Assembly: GCA_002729525.1 (NCBI GenBank)
Contig: PBYI01000038.1
Location: forward strand, 113,137 to 177,136
DNA: 64,000 nucleotides
Direction: 5' to 3'
DNA from: Nocardioides sp.
Lineage (GTDB): Bacteria; Actinomycetota; Actinomycetes; Propionibacteriales; Nocardioidaceae
Shown: positions 1 to 10,392 of the stretch, in pieces
How positions within the stretch are numbered: the stretch's first letter is position 1
Layout of the letters: each line of letters opens with the position of its first letter
Translations under genes and position numbers: made by a program
The notes under the pieces: generated by a model
Databases searched by the model: none
Told to the model about the DNA's origin: nothing
Seen by the model: the letters and a program-made list of their open reading frames with translations, nothing else

Positions 1-530
1 TCGAGGAAGTCCAGCGCCGAGCGGGACGGCGGGGTGTCGACGACGATCAGGTCGTAGGTGCCGTCGCGCTGGGCGTCGGCGTGGATCTGGCCGAGCTTCT
101 CCATGGCCATGTACTCCTGCGTGCCCGCGAAGGAGCTCGACAGGGTCACGTAGAAGGGGTTCTCCAGGATCTGCTTGGCCTTCTCCGGGCTGGCCTGCGC
201 CTCGACGACCTCGTCGAAGGTGCGCTTCATGTCGAGCATCATCGCGTCGAGCCCGCCCCGGGCGTCGGCGTCGAGCCCGACCACCGGGCGCGGGGTGTTG
301 TCGAGCTCGCCGATGCCCAGCGACTGCGCCAGCCGGCGGGCGGGGTCGATCGTGAGGACGACGACCTTCCGGCCGCGCTCGGCGGCCCGCAGCGCGAGCG
401 CGGCCGAGGTCGTGGTCTTGCCGACGCCGCCGGAGCCGCAGCACACCACGATGCCGACCGAGCGGTCGTCGAGCAGCGCGTCGACGTCGAGCGCCGGGGC
501 GCCGTCCGCGGTCAGGGGTCCGACCCTCAT
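1..530 (-). CDS. ArsA-like anion-transporting ATPase (C-terminal end runs off window)
   Basis: Reverse strand from ATG at 530 reads [66 protein letters not shown]..., with the deviant Walker A (GSGGVGKTT) of the ArsA/GET3 family. Confidence 0.85.
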   Translation of the reverse strand, partial: MRVGPLTADGAPALDVDALLDDRSVGIVVCCGSGGVGKTTTSAALALRAAERGRKVVVLTIDPARRLAQSLGIGELDNTPRPVVGLDADARGGLDAMMLDMKRTFDEVVEAQASPEKAKQILENPFYVTLSSSFAGTQEYMAMEKLGQIHADAQRDGTYDLIVVDTPPSRSALDFL

Positions 531-540
531 GCCTGCCACC

Positions 541-1536
541 TCACGCCATCCCCTGCTCGCGCAGGCGCTCCGCCAGCTCGTACAGCGCACCGAGGTCGAC
601 GCCCTGCGGCAGCCGCGGCAGCTCGTACGTCGGCACGTCCAGCTCCTCGACCAGCGCCCGCTGCGACTGCTCGAGGGCGCGTCGCTCGGCGTGCTCGCGA
701 CCCTCCTCCAGCAGGGTGCCGACCAGCGCCGGGTCGGCGTCCAGGCCCGCGGCGGACAGGTCGGCCGCGACCTCCTCGGCGTCGGCGCGGCCGGCGCGCT
801 CGGGGTCGAGCTCCTGCGGGCGCACCAGGTTGACCACGACGCCACCGACGGGCAGGTCGACGTCGCGCACCTCGGCGATGCCGTCGGCGGTCTCCTGCAC
901 CGGCATCTCCTCCAGCACGGTGACCAGGTGCACGGCGGTTCGGGGCGAGCGGAAGAGCGTCATCATCGTGTCGGCCTGCGACTTGATCGGCCCGACCTTG
1001 GCGAGGCCGGCGAGCTCGTTGCTGACGTTGAGGAACTGCACGATCCGGCCGGTCGGCGGTGCGTCCAGCACGACGGCGTCGTACTCGACCGCGCCCTTGT
1101 TGCGGCTGTTGCGCTGCACCGCCTCGTAGACCTTGCCGGTGAGCAGGACGTCGCGCACGCCCGGCGCGATGGTGGTCGCGAACTCGATGACGCCGAACCG
1201 GTCGAGCGCCCGGCCGGCGCGGCCGAGGCGGTAGTACATGGCGAGGTACTCCAGCAGCGCGGCCTCGGGGTCGATGTGCAGCGCGTGCACGACACCCGGG
1301 CGGCCGGGCCGACCGTCTCCCTTCAGCGGCAGACCCGTGGTGAGGCGCTGCTCGGCGTACGGGAGCGGGTCGACGTCGAACATCCGGGCGATGCCCTGAC
1401 GCCCCTCGACCTCGCACAGCAGCACCCGCTTGCCCTCGGTCGCCAGGGCCAGCGCCAGCGCCGCGGCCACCGTCGACTTGCCGGTGCCGCCCTTGCCCGT
1501 CACCACGTGGAGTCGCACGCGTGGCCAGTCGCTCAC
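541..1536 (-). CDS. ArsA-like ATPase, second member of the pair (Rv3680-like)
   Basis: [49 protein letters not shown]-loop GKGGTGKS; tandem with the preceding ArsA gene. Confidence 0.88.
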   Translation of the reverse strand: MSDWPRVRLHVVTGKGGTGKSTVAAALALALATEGKRVLLCEVEGRQGIARMFDVDPLPYAEQRLTTGLPLKGDGRPGRPGVVHALHIDPEAALLEYLAMYYRLGRAGRALDRFGVIEFATTIAPGVRDVLLTGKVYEAVQRNSRNKGAVEYDAVVLDAPPTGRIVQFLNVSNELAGLAKVGPIKSQADTMMTLFRSPRTAVHLVTVLEEMPVQETADGIAEVRDVDLPVGGVVVNLVRPQELDPERAGRADAEEVAADLSAAGLDADPALVGTLLEEGREHAERRALEQSQRALVEELDVPTYELPRLPQGVDLGALYELAERLREQGMA

Positions 1537-1693
1537 CCGACCGACCCTAGGGCATGTCGCGGCCGGTCAGGGCTTTGTCGGGGTGGTCGTCCGGACCGGT
1601 GCCGGACCGGTGGCGGGCCGGTGTCGGGCTGCCGTCGCCGGGCGGGTCCCGCTGTCCCTGGCGCCGAGGAGGGCGCCGAGTAGGGTGCCGGGC

Positions 1694-1852
1694 ATGACGA
1701 AGTGGGAGTACCTCACCGCCCCGATCCTCACGCACGCCGCGAAGCAGATCCTGGACAACTTCGGCGCCGACGGCTGGGAGCTCGTGCAGATCGCGCCGGG
1801 CATGAACCCCGAGAACCTCGTCGGCTACTTCAAGCGCCCGGTCGAGGGCTGA
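1694..1852 (+). CDS. DUF4177-type small protein (52 aa)
   Basis: MTKWEYLTAPILTHAAKQILDNFGADGWELVQIAPGMNPENLVGYFKRPVEG; KWEY...DGWELV is typical of DUF4177. Confidence 0.85.
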   Translation: MTKWEYLTAPILTHAAKQILDNFGADGWELVQIAPGMNPENLVGYFKRPVEG

Positions 1853-1855
1853 GGC

Positions 1856-2323
1856 GTGCCGACCCCCGAGGAGCGCCTGGCCGAGGTCGGCCTGACCGTG
1901 CCCGACGTCGCCGCACCCGTGGCGGCGTACGTCCCCTCGATGGTGTCGGGCGACCACGTCTTCACCTCCGGCCAGCTGCCGCTGCGCTCGGGTGAGCTGA
2001 TGGCCACCGGCAAGGTCGGCGCCGAGGTGTCACCGGAGGAGGCGTTCGCCTGCGCGCAGCAGTGCGCGCTCAACGTCATCGCCGCGGTCAAGGCGCAGGT
2101 CGGCGATCTCTCCCGCGTACGCCGGGTGGTCAAGGTCGTCGGGTTCGTCGCCTCGTCGCCCGACTTCACCGGTCAGCCGGCCGTGGTCAACGGTGCGTCG
2201 GAGCTCTTCGCGACCGCGTTCGGCGACGCCGGAGTGCACGCCCGGTCGGCCGTGGGCGTCGCGGTGCTGCCGCTGGACGCACCGGTCGAGGTCGAGGCGA
2301 TCGTGGAGGTGGCACCCGCCTGA
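1856..2323 (+). CDS. RidA family protein
   Basis: MPTPEERLAEVGLTVPDVAAPVAAYVPSMVSGDHVFTSGQLPLRSGEL..., YjgF/RidA-like. Confidence 0.85.
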   Translation: MPTPEERLAEVGLTVPDVAAPVAAYVPSMVSGDHVFTSGQLPLRSGELMATGKVGAEVSPEEAFACAQQCALNVIAAVKAQVGDLSRVRRVVKVVGFVASSPDFTGQPAVVNGASELFATAFGDAGVHARSAVGVAVLPLDAPVEVEAIVEVAPA

Positions 2324-2334
2324 GGCGGGCGCCG

Positions 2335-3225
2335 ATGCGCATGAGGATCCCGATGCCGCGGATGCCGCTGCCCGACGACCTGGTCGCGCTGGCGGACGAC
2401 TTCACCTCCGGGCGGCGGGAGCCGGCGGTGCCGCGCGACGCGGCGACCGTGGTGCTGATGCGTCCGGGTCCGTCCGGCGCCGAGGTCTACCTGCTGCGCC
2501 GCCAGGTCTCGATGGACTTCGCCGGCGGCATGTGCGTCTTCCCCGGCGGCGGCGTCGACCGGCGCGACTTCGACGCGCTCGACGAGCAGCCCGAGGTCGC
2601 GTGGGCCGGTCCGTCGCCCGCCGAGTGGGCGGCGCGGCTCGGGTGCGACGAGCCGGAGGCGCGGGCGCTGGTGGCGGCCGCGGTGCGCGAGACGTTCGAG
2701 GAGTCCGGCGTGCTGCTGGCGGGACCGTCGCCCGACAGTGTCGTCGCCGACACCACCGGCGACGACTGGGAGGCCGACCGGGCCGCGCTGGAGTCCCGCG
2801 ACCTGGCGATGACCGACTTCCTGGCGCGCCGGGGCCTGGTGCTGCGCACCGACCTGCTCGGCGTGTGGGACGCCTGGACCACGCCGGTCTTCGAGCCCAA
2901 GCGGTTCCGCACGTGGTTCTTCGTCGCGCTACTGCCGGAGGGCCAGCGCACCCGCGACGTGTCCAGCGAGTCGTCGTCGGTCACCTGGCTGGGGGCCGCC
3001 GAGGCGCTCGCGCAGGTCGAGGCCGGCGACATCCTGATGATGCCGCCGACCTACCTCAACTGCCTCGAGCTGGCGTCGTACGACGGCCCGGACGCGGTGC
3101 TCGCCGCCGGCCGGGAGCGCTCGGTGCGGATGTTCACGCCCTCCCCGGAGGCGGGTCCCGACGGCACCACCGTGCTGTCGATGCCCGACCGGCACCGCCC
3201 GCTGGTCGAGGGACGCTTCGGGTGA
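2335..3225 (+). CDS. NUDIX hydrolase
   Basis: GGGVDRRDF...AAVRETFEESGVLL resembles a NUDIX box (GX5EX7REUXEEXGU). Confidence 0.85.
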   Translation: MRMRIPMPRMPLPDDLVALADDFTSGRREPAVPRDAATVVLMRPGPSGAEVYLLRRQVSMDFAGGMCVFPGGGVDRRDFDALDEQPEVAWAGPSPAEWAARLGCDEPEARALVAAAVRETFEESGVLLAGPSPDSVVADTTGDDWEADRAALESRDLAMTDFLARRGLVLRTDLLGVWDAWTTPVFEPKRFRTWFFVALLPEGQRTRDVSSESSSVTWLGAAEALAQVEAGDILMMPPTYLNCLELASYDGPDAVLAAGRERSVRMFTPSPEAGPDGTTVLSMPDRHRPLVEGRFG

Positions 3226-4064
3226 CGGCGTCGCCCGTGCCGCCGCTGGGCGAGTGGGCCGGCGGGTCGTTCGGCGAGCGCGGCACCTGCGTGCTCGCGC
3301 CCAACCCCGGCCCGATGACCCTCGACGGCACCAACACCTGGGTGCTGCGCGAGCCCGGCGCCGAGCGGGTCGTGCTCGTCGACCCCGGCCCGCTCGACGA
3401 GGCGCACCTCGACGCCCAGCTGGCCGCGTGCGGCGGGGCCGGCCGGGTCGCGCTGGTGCTGGTCACGCACCACCACCACGACCACACCGACGCCGTCGAC
3501 GCGATCCACGCTCGCACCGGTGCGCCCGTGCGTGCGGTGTCGCCGGACTGGTGCCGGGCCGCCGACCCGCTGACCGACGGGGAGGCGATCGACGTCGAGG
3601 GGCTCTCGCTCTCCGTGGTCGCGACGCCCGGGCACACCGCCGACTCGGTGTCCTTCGTCGTCGGGGGCGACAAGGCGCTGCTGACCGGCGACATGGTGCT
3701 CGGCCGTGGCACGACCGTGGTCGTGCACCCCGACGGCGCGATCGCCCCCTACCTCGACTCGATCACGCGGATGCGCGCGCTGGTGACCGCCGGCGAGATC
3801 GAGGTCGCCTGGCCCGCGCACGGACCGGTGCTCGACGACGCCGGCGCCGTGCTCGACCACTACCTCACCCACCGGCAGCAGCGGCTCGACCAGGTCCGCG
3901 ACGCGCTCGTCGCCCTCGGGGAGCAGCCCGGCCCGGACGCCGCCGACCACCCGACGCTCGCGCGCCGGGTGGTCGAGGTCGTCTACGCCGACGTCGACCG
4001 GTCGGTATGGGACGCCGCGGAGTGGTCGGTGCGCGCGCAGCTGGCCTACCTCGCGCCGGCCTGA
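3222..4064 (+). CDS. MBL-fold metallo-hydrolase (LACTB2-like)
   Basis: GTG start overlapping the upstream stop; THHHHDHTDAVDAIHARTG metal-binding motif; LTGDMVLGRGT. Confidence 0.88.
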   Translation: MTASPVPPLGEWAGGSFGERGTCVLAPNPGPMTLDGTNTWVLREPGAERVVLVDPGPLDEAHLDAQLAACGGAGRVALVLVTHHHHDHTDAVDAIHARTGAPVRAVSPDWCRAADPLTDGEAIDVEGLSLSVVATPGHTADSVSFVVGGDKALLTGDMVLGRGTTVVVHPDGAIAPYLDSITRMRALVTAGEIEVAWPAHGPVLDDAGAVLDHYLTHRQQRLDQVRDALVALGEQPGPDAADHPTLARRVVEVVYADVDRSVWDAAEWSVRAQLAYLAPA

Positions 4065-4080
4065 CGCCTCACGCCGTACC

Positions 4081-5364
4081 TCACGGGCGCCGGCGGCGGA
4101 CCACGACGCCGGCACCGAGGAGCAGCAGCACCGCGGCGCCGCCGCCGATCGCCCACCTCCACCACGAGGTGCCGTAGTCCGCCCAGGACGGTGTCGGCCG
4201 CTCGACGGCGCCGTCGGCGAGGAGGTCGGTGGCGATCGTGACGCGGTACGGCGCCGCCCCGATCAGGCTGAGGGCCTGGGTGAGCGAGCCGGCGGGCGCC
4301 ACCCGCACGACGGCGGAGGTGGTGTCGGCGGTGTCGCCGGTCGGGACGAGCACGGGGTCGTCTCCGACCCAGCCGACGACGTACGGCATCGCACCGTCGG
4401 GCAGGTCGATGTCCCGGGTGTCGCCGGTGCCCCGCAGCAGCGCCGGCGCCACGGGCGCGGCCTCGTCGATCGACCACGCGCGCACCTGTGCGACGTCCTG
4501 GAAGCCCGGCCCGCCCACGTGGACGTCGTACGCCCACCGGTGGTCGTCGGGCAGCGGCCGGAAGGCCTCGAGGCTGCGGGTGAACATCGGCACGAGCCGC
4601 GCGCCGGCGTCGTCGTACCAGACGGTGCCGTCGTCGCCGACGCCGAAGGCGCGCTGCCTCTCGCCCCAGGTGACGAGCTGGTCGCTGGTGCCCGCGGCCC
4701 AGTCGACGAGCCCGGCGACCTCGCCCCGGAAGCCACTTCCTTCTCGACGCTGTGCGGACCAGACGAACCAGTCGCCGTTCGGCGAGGGGCTGATCGTGCG
4801 CACGAGCACGCCGTCGCCGCTGCCGGGGAGCGGCACCTGCCGCAGCTCGCCGGTGAGCAGGTCGACGAGGCCGAGCCCGTCCTCCGCGCCGTCGGCGTAG
4901 GTGTAGACGAGTCGGGTGCCGTCGGGCGACAGCCGCACGGTGTCGGTCTGCGCGAGGTTGCCGTCGACGAGCCCGGGCAGCGCGAGGCGCCGGTAGCCGC
5001 CGCTGGTGGCGTCGACCGCCACGGCGGTGGCGGTGTCGCTGGTGACCAGGACGGCCGCGGTGGTGCCGACGGCGAGGTCGGGTGCCGGCTCGACGTCGCG
5101 GCGCGGTGAGTCGGGCAGGTGCACCTCCGCCGGCACGCCGAGCCCCTCGCGACTGCCCGCGGGTTCTAGAGCGCCGTCGTCGGTGGGGAGCCAGGCCACG
5201 AGCCCGGCCACCAGGGCGACGGCGGCCGCCGCGGCTGCGACCGCGAGCCCGGCTTCGCGGCGACGGGCACGACGCCCGCGCTGCCAGACGGCCGCGGCGT
5301 CGACGTCGACGACGGGGGCGGTGTCCCCGAGCCGGTCGAGCTCCTCGCGCAGGTCGGCGTTCAT
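4081..5364 (-). CDS. Membrane protein with one TM segment and a beta-propeller-like ectodomain; probably an anti-sigma-like partner of the adjacent sigma factor
   Basis: MNADLREELDRLGDTAPVVDVDAAAVWQRGRRARRREAGLAVAAAAAAVALVAGLVAWLP...; start overlaps the sigma factor stop by 4 nt. Confidence 0.65.
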   Translation of the reverse strand: MNADLREELDRLGDTAPVVDVDAAAVWQRGRRARRREAGLAVAAAAAAVALVAGLVAWLPTDDGALEPAGSREGLGVPAEVHLPDSPRRDVEPAPDLAVGTTAAVLVTSDTATAVAVDATSGGYRRLALPGLVDGNLAQTDTVRLSPDGTRLVYTYADGAEDGLGLVDLLTGELRQVPLPGSGDGVLVRTISPSPNGDWFVWSAQRREGSGFRGEVAGLVDWAAGTSDQLVTWGERQRAFGVGDDGTVWYDDAGARLVPMFTRSLEAFRPLPDDHRWAYDVHVGGPGFQDVAQVRAWSIDEAAPVAPALLRGTGDTRDIDLPDGAMPYVVGWVGDDPVLVPTGDTADTTSAVVRVAPAGSLTQALSLIGAAPYRVTIATDLLADGAVERPTPSWADYGTSWWRWAIGGGAAVLLLLGAGVVVRRRRP

Positions 5365-5885
5365 CGGGCACCTCCTCCGGCCAGGTCGGCGAGCCCGGGC
5401 GAGGTGGTGCGCAGCTTGGCGAGCGCCTCGCGGGCGATCGACTTCACCGAGCCGGGGCGGATGCCGAGGGCGTCGGCGGTCTCCCGCTCGGTGAGGTCCT
5501 CGACGTACCGGAGCACCACGACGCTGCGCTGGCGGGGCGTGAGCCGGTCCAGCGCCTCGCGCAGCGGCACCCGCAGGTCGGCGGCGGCCACCTCGTCGGC
5601 GCGGTGCGGGGCGTCGTACGACCCGAGGCCGTGCTCGGTGACGTGCCGGCGGCGGCGCCACCACGAGACGTTCTGGTGGTACATGGTGCGGCGCACGTAG
5701 GGCTCGGGGTCACCGTCGATCCGGTGCCAGGCCCGCGCGGCCTTGAACAGGGCGGTCTGCACGAGGTCCTCCGCGAGGTGGGCGTCGCCGGTCAGCAGGT
5801 ACGCCGTCCGGGAGAGGGCAGGCGTGCGGGCGCGGACGAAGTCCTCGAAGTCGGCCTGCGCGGCCCGGGTCTCTCGTCGTGTCAC
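5361..5885 (-). CDS. SigE-family (ECF-type) RNA polymerase sigma factor
   Basis: DFEDFVRARTPALSRTAYLLTGDAHLAEDLVQTALFKA...LDRLTPRQRSVVVLRYVEDLTERETADALGIRPGSVKSIAREAL; region 2 and region 4 hallmarks. Confidence 0.9.
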   Translation of the reverse strand: MTRRETRAAQADFEDFVRARTPALSRTAYLLTGDAHLAEDLVQTALFKAARAWHRIDGDPEPYVRRTMYHQNVSWWRRRRHVTEHGLGSYDAPHRADEVAAADLRVPLREALDRLTPRQRSVVVLRYVEDLTERETADALGIRPGSVKSIAREALAKLRTTSPGLADLAGGGAR

Positions 5886-6067
5886 GTGTGCTCCTCTCGC
5901 CCGGTACTACGCAGGGCAGCACGTGCCCGGGGGTGGAGGTGGCGAAACTTTCTGCGAGGGCGGTGCTCTGGGCGCAGGAAACCGACACTTCCGGCAGGAA
6001 CCTTCCTGCGGGAGGTGTGGGATCCACCGGTGAACCGGTGAATCCGACAGCCGGGCCCCACACACAG

Positions 6068-6111
6068 AACTGGCGCTGGTCGTACGAAACTTCGTACGAC
6101 CAGCGCCAGTT
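6068..6111 (-). terminator. Very strong hairpin downstream of crp
   Basis: Perfect 21-bp arms aactggcgctggtcgtacgaa (6068-6088) and ttcgtacgaccagcgccagtt (6091-6111), 2-nt spacer. Confidence 0.75.
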
Positions 6112-6156
6112 TCACCGGCCGGCCGGTGAAACTGCCACCGGCCAGGAACGATCAGC

Positions 6157-6834
6157 TCAGCGAGCCCGCTTCGACAGCCGCTCGAGGTCCATGATCACGA
6201 CCGAGCGCGGCTCGAGGCGCAGCCAGGAGCGCGAGGCGAAGTCGGCGAGCGCCTTGTTGACGGTCTCGCGGGAGGCGCCGACCAGCTGGGCGAGCTCCTC
6301 CTGGGTGAGGTCGTGGTGGACGTGGATGCCGTCGTCGGCGGTGCGGCCGAAGCGGTCGGCGAGGTCGATGAGCGCCTTGGCGACACGACCGGGCACGTCG
6401 GAGAAGACGAGGTCGGAGACGACGTCGTTGGCGCGGCGCAGGCGGCCGGCGAGCTGCGAGAGCAGGCCGCGGGCGACGACCGGGCGACCCTCGAGCCACT
6501 TGAGCAGGTCGTCGTGGGAGAGCGAGGCGAAGGTGGCGTCGGTGACCGCGGTGACGGTCGCCGAGCGCGGGCCCGGGTCGAACAGCGACAGCTCGCCGAA
6601 CATCTGTCCGGGGCCCTGGATCGCGAGGAGGTTCTCGCGGCCGTCGGCGGAGGTGCGGCCGAGCTTCACCTTGCCCTCGAGCACGATGTAGAGCCGGTCG
6701 CCCACGTCGCCCTCGTGGAAGAGGACCTCACCTCGACGGACGCGGGTCTCGCTCATCGACGCGCGCAGCGCGGTGGCGGCCTCGTCGTCGAGCTCGCTGA
6801 AGAGCGGCGCCTGACGGAGCACGTCGTTGTCCAC
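6157..6834 (-). CDS. crp: Crp/Fnr family cAMP-type transcriptional regulator
   Basis: MDNDVLRQAPLFSELDDEAATALRASMSETRVRRGEVLFHEGDVGDRLYIVLEGKVKLGR...LTQEELAQLVGASRETVNKALADFASRSWLRL; GTG start with GGAGGA upstream; M. tuberculosis Crp-like context. Confidence 0.92.
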   Translation of the reverse strand: MDNDVLRQAPLFSELDDEAATALRASMSETRVRRGEVLFHEGDVGDRLYIVLEGKVKLGRTSADGRENLLAIQGPGQMFGELSLFDPGPRSATVTAVTDATFASLSHDDLLKWLEGRPVVARGLLSQLAGRLRRANDVVSDLVFSDVPGRVAKALIDLADRFGRTADDGIHVHHDLTQEELAQLVGASRETVNKALADFASRSWLRLEPRSVVIMDLERLSKRAR

Positions 6835-7032
6835 GGGGATCCTCCAAGTGTGACGACACCGGTGTGGGATTGCGTGGGCCGGTGTTGGAACGGTTGGGGG
6901 CGCACTACTCACCCCACCTGAATCCTAGTGCCTGCACCCGGTCGAGGGGCGCAGCGGCCCGAAGAACAGGACGGCCCCCGCAGGTGAGGCGGGGTGCGTC
7001 GGCGTGTCGGCACCGCGCCGTACGCTGGCCCG

Positions 7033-7737
7033 GTGCCCGCTCCCGAGTCCCGTACGTCGCTCGTGCGCCGCGCGCGCAGGATCAACCGGGTGCTCGCCGA
7101 GACCTACCCCGACGCGCACTGCGAGCTCGACTTCACCACGCCGTTCGAGCTGCTCGTCGTCACGGTCCTGAGCGCGCAGACCACCGACCGGCGGGTCAAC
7201 GCCGCCAGCCCCGCGCTGTTCGCGGAGTACCCCGACGCCACCGCGATGGCCGCCGCCGAGCGTGCCCACCTCGAGCAGCTGGTCGGCCCCCTGGGGTTCT
7301 TCCGCGCCAAGACCGAGTCGCTGCTCAAGCTCAGCGCCGCCCTGGTCGAGCAGCACGACGGCGAGGTGCCGGGTCGCCTCGACGACCTGGTGAAGCTCCC
7401 CGGGGTCGGCCGCAAGACCGCCAACGTCGTGCTCGGCAACGCGTTCGGCGTCCCGGGCATCACCGTCGACACCCACTTCGGCCGGCTGGTGCGGCGCTTC
7501 GGCTGGACCGACGAGACCGACCCCGTCAAGGCCGAGCACGCGGTCGGTGCGCTGTTCGAGAAGCGCGACTGGACGATGCTCAGCCACCACGTCATCTGGC
7601 ACGGCCGGCGCCGCTGCCACGCCAAGAAGCCCGCCTGCGGGGCCTGTCCCGTCGCCCGCTGGTGCCCGGCGTACGGCGAGGGCCCGACCGACCCCGAGGT
7701 CGCCGAGAAGCTCGTGAAGACCCAGGGGCCCGCGTGA
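7033..7737 (+). CDS. nth: Endonuclease III
   Basis: [16 protein letters not shown]...[36 protein letters not shown]...[17 protein letters not shown]; HhH-GPD motif and 4Fe-4S cysteine cluster. Confidence 0.95.
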   Translation: MPAPESRTSLVRRARRINRVLAETYPDAHCELDFTTPFELLVVTVLSAQTTDRRVNAASPALFAEYPDATAMAAAERAHLEQLVGPLGFFRAKTESLLKLSAALVEQHDGEVPGRLDDLVKLPGVGRKTANVVLGNAFGVPGITVDTHFGRLVRRFGWTDETDPVKAEHAVGALFEKRDWTMLSHHVIWHGRRRCHAKKPACGACPVARWCPAYGEGPTDPEVAEKLVKTQGPA

Positions 7738-8351
7738 GGAACACCCCCACCGCCGTCCTCGCGACGGTGCTCGCCCTGGTCGCGCTCGCCCTGACGGCGT
7801 GCTCCGGCGGCGTTCCCGCGCCCGGCCGGTCGAGCATCGAGGTCGACACCCCCAAGCTTGCCGCCATGAAGGCCGACGCCGGCGTCGAGGAGTGCGAGCC
7901 CGGCACCGCCGAGAGCGGGTCCGGCGACCTGCCCCCGCTCGCGCTCGCGTGCCTCGGCGGCGGGGCCGACGTCGACCTCTCCACCCTGCGCGGCCCGCTG
8001 GTCATCAACATCTGGACCTCCACCTGCGAGCCCTGCCGGCAGGAGATGCCTGCGCTCCAGGAGTTCCACGAGACGTACGGCGACCGGGTGCCGGTGATCG
8101 GCATCGACGCGACCGACACCTACCCCGAGGCCGCTCTGGCTCTGGTCGAGGAGACCGGCGCGCGCTACCCGCAGCTGGCCGACCCCGGCGGGGAGCTCTA
8201 CGAGCAGGACGACGTACGCATCCCGCCGGCGTTCCCGCAGTTCGTGCTGGTCGACGCCGACGGGAGGGTCGTGCACCAGGAGGCCGGCGGGCTCGACTCG
8301 GTCGAGGACGTCGAGCGGATGGTCACCACCGAGCTGGGGGTCGACCTGTGA
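7734..8351 (+). CDS. TlpA-like thioredoxin-fold lipoprotein
   Basis: Lipobox [43 protein letters not shown], CxxC thioredoxin motif. Confidence 0.88.
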   Translation: MRNTPTAVLATVLALVALALTACSGGVPAPGRSSIEVDTPKLAAMKADAGVEECEPGTAESGSGDLPPLALACLGGGADVDLSTLRGPLVINIWTSTCEPCRQEMPALQEFHETYGDRVPVIGIDATDTYPEAALALVEETGARYPQLADPGGELYEQDDVRIPPAFPQFVLVDADGRVVHQEAGGLDSVEDVERMVTTELGVDL

Positions 8352-9142
8352 CCGACCCCGTGACCGACCCCGAGACCGACCCCGAGACCGACCCAGCGAC
8401 CGACCCCGAGCAGGAGTGGCACGACCTCCACCCCGGCCTGCCCGACTGGCTGCGCCCGGTGGAGCGCGCGGCCCGCGAGATCACCGTCCACGACCTGACC
8501 CGCTTCATGGTCCCCGACGACGCCGACGCCAGCGACTCCGCCGTGCTGATGCTCTTCGGCGAGGGCGAGCATGGTCCCGACCTGCTGCTCACCGAGCGCT
8601 CGCACACGATGCGCTCCCACCCGGGCCAGGTCTCCTTCCCCGGCGGCCGGCTCGAGGCCGGTGAGAGCCACGCCGAGGCCGCGCTCCGCGAGGCCGAGGA
8701 GGAGGTCGGCCTGGCCCCCGCGGGCGTCGACGTCTTCGCGACGCTGCCCGAGCTGTGGCTGCCGCCGTCCAACTTCGCCGTCCGGCCGGTGCTCGGCTGG
8801 TGGCGCGAGCCGAGCGAGACCTGGGTCCGCTCGCCTGCCGAGGTGCACGCGGTCTACCGGGTGCCGCTGGCCGAGCTGCGCGACCCTGCGCACCGGATCG
8901 TGGTCGCCGGCCCGTCGGGCTGGCGCTCGCCGGGCTTCCTCATCGGCGACGACAAGGACGTCATCCTCTGGGGCTTCACCGGCGGGGTGGTCGCCCGGCT
9001 CTTCGAGTACCTCGGCTGGATCGAGGACCTCCCCGAGGCGCCCGAGCGCGAGCTCCCGGCGTACATGCTCGGCGGGCGTCCACGGCAGAACACCGACGTG
9101 CAGCCCAACACCGACTTCGAGGCGCGGAGGAGCCCCCGATGA
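8348..9142 (+). CDS. NUDIX hydrolase, CoA pyrophosphatase type
   Basis: RSHTMRSHPGQVSFPGGRLEAGESHAEAALREAEEEVGLAP; NuCoA-type motif followed by NUDIX box. Confidence 0.88.
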   Translation: MTDPVTDPETDPETDPATDPEQEWHDLHPGLPDWLRPVERAAREITVHDLTRFMVPDDADASDSAVLMLFGEGEHGPDLLLTERSHTMRSHPGQVSFPGGRLEAGESHAEAALREAEEEVGLAPAGVDVFATLPELWLPPSNFAVRPVLGWWREPSETWVRSPAEVHAVYRVPLAELRDPAHRIVVAGPSGWRSPGFLIGDDKDVILWGFTGGVVARLFEYLGWIEDLPEAPERELPAYMLGGRPRQNTDVQPNTDFEARRSPR

Positions 9143-10338
9143 ACCTGCTCGACTGGCTCCTGGTGCTGCTCGTCATCGCCTACGCCCTCTCCGGCTACTG
9201 GCAGGGCTTCGTCACCGGTGCCTTCGCGACCGCCGGTCTGCTGCTCGGCGGCTTCCTCGGCGTGACCCTGGCCCCGGTGGTCCTGGGCGACGCCGCCCCG
9301 AGCGTGGCGGTGTCGCTGGGCGCGCTGTTCATCGTGATCCTGGGCGCCTCGCTCGGCCAGGGCCTCCTGCAGTACGTCGGCGCGCGCATCCGCGACCGGA
9401 TCACCTGGCAGCCTGCTCGCGCCGTCGACGCCGTCGGCGGAGCGGCCCTCAGCGCGGCTGCGGTGCTCCTCGTCGCGTGGGCCCTCGGCGTCGCCGTGTC
9501 CGGGTCCCGGATCGGCGGCCTCACGCCGCTGGTGCGCGACTCCTCGGTGCTGCGCACGGTCGACGACGCCCTGCCCGGCGAGGCCGCCAACGTGCTGCAG
9601 GGCTTCAACACCGTCGTCGGGGCGAGCTTCTTCCCGCGCTACCTCGAGCCGTTCGCGCCGGAGCAGATCGTCGAGGTGTCCCCGGGCGCCAGGAGACTGC
9701 TCAACGATCCCGACATCGCCGCCGCCGAGGCCAGCGTGCTCAAGATCCGCGGCAACAACGTCTGCGGCCGCGGCGTCGAGGGCAGCGGCTTCCTCTACTC
9801 CGACGACCGGCTGATGACCAACGCCCACGTCGTGGCCGGCGTCCCCGACCCGGTGGTGCTGATCGACGACGAGCAGGTGCCGGCGACGGTCGTCTACTAC
9901 AACCCCGACCTCGACATCGCGGTGCTGTCGCTCGACGACCAGGACCGCCCGCGGCTGCGGTTCGTGCGCGACTCCGACGAGGAGCAGCAGTACGTCACCG
10001 AGGCAGACGACGGCGTGGCGATCCTCGGCTACCCCGAGGACGGCCCCTACGACGTCGAGCGCGGCCGGGTGCGCTCGGAGCAGAACCTCCGCTCGCCCGA
10101 CATCTACGGCAGCGGCACGGTCGTCCGCGAGGTCTACTCCCTGCGCGGCAGCATCCGCCCGGGCAACTCCGGCGGTCCGATCGTGACGACCCAGGGCCGC
10201 GTCGCCGGCGTGGTGTTCGCGGCGTCGGTGACCGACACCGACACCGGCTACGCCCTCACCTGGGAGCAGGTCTCCCAGGCGGCGGCCGACGGCGTCAGCG
10301 CCACCGCCGAGGTCGGCGTCGGCGACTGCGCGCGCTGA
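9139..10338 (+). CDS. marP: MarP-like membrane-anchored serine protease (CvpA-like N-terminus + trypsin-like domain)
   Basis: N-terminal multi-TM region MNLLDWLLVLLVIAYALSGYWQGFVTGAF; GSGFLYSDDRLMTNAHVVAG, DLDIAVL, RPGNSGGPIV catalytic blocks; conserved context. Confidence 0.87.
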   Translation: MNLLDWLLVLLVIAYALSGYWQGFVTGAFATAGLLLGGFLGVTLAPVVLGDAAPSVAVSLGALFIVILGASLGQGLLQYVGARIRDRITWQPARAVDAVGGAALSAAAVLLVAWALGVAVSGSRIGGLTPLVRDSSVLRTVDDALPGEAANVLQGFNTVVGASFFPRYLEPFAPEQIVEVSPGARRLLNDPDIAAAEASVLKIRGNNVCGRGVEGSGFLYSDDRLMTNAHVVAGVPDPVVLIDDEQVPATVVYYNPDLDIAVLSLDDQDRPRLRFVRDSDEEQQYVTEADDGVAILGYPEDGPYDVERGRVRSEQNLRSPDIYGSGTVVREVYSLRGSIRPGNSGGPIVTTQGRVAGVVFAASVTDTDTGYALTWEQVSQAAADGVSATAEVGVGDCAR

Positions 10339-10392
10339 CCGGCCGCCGTACGACGACGCGCACCCCGCGGGCGCGGACCCCGCGGGCGAGCG

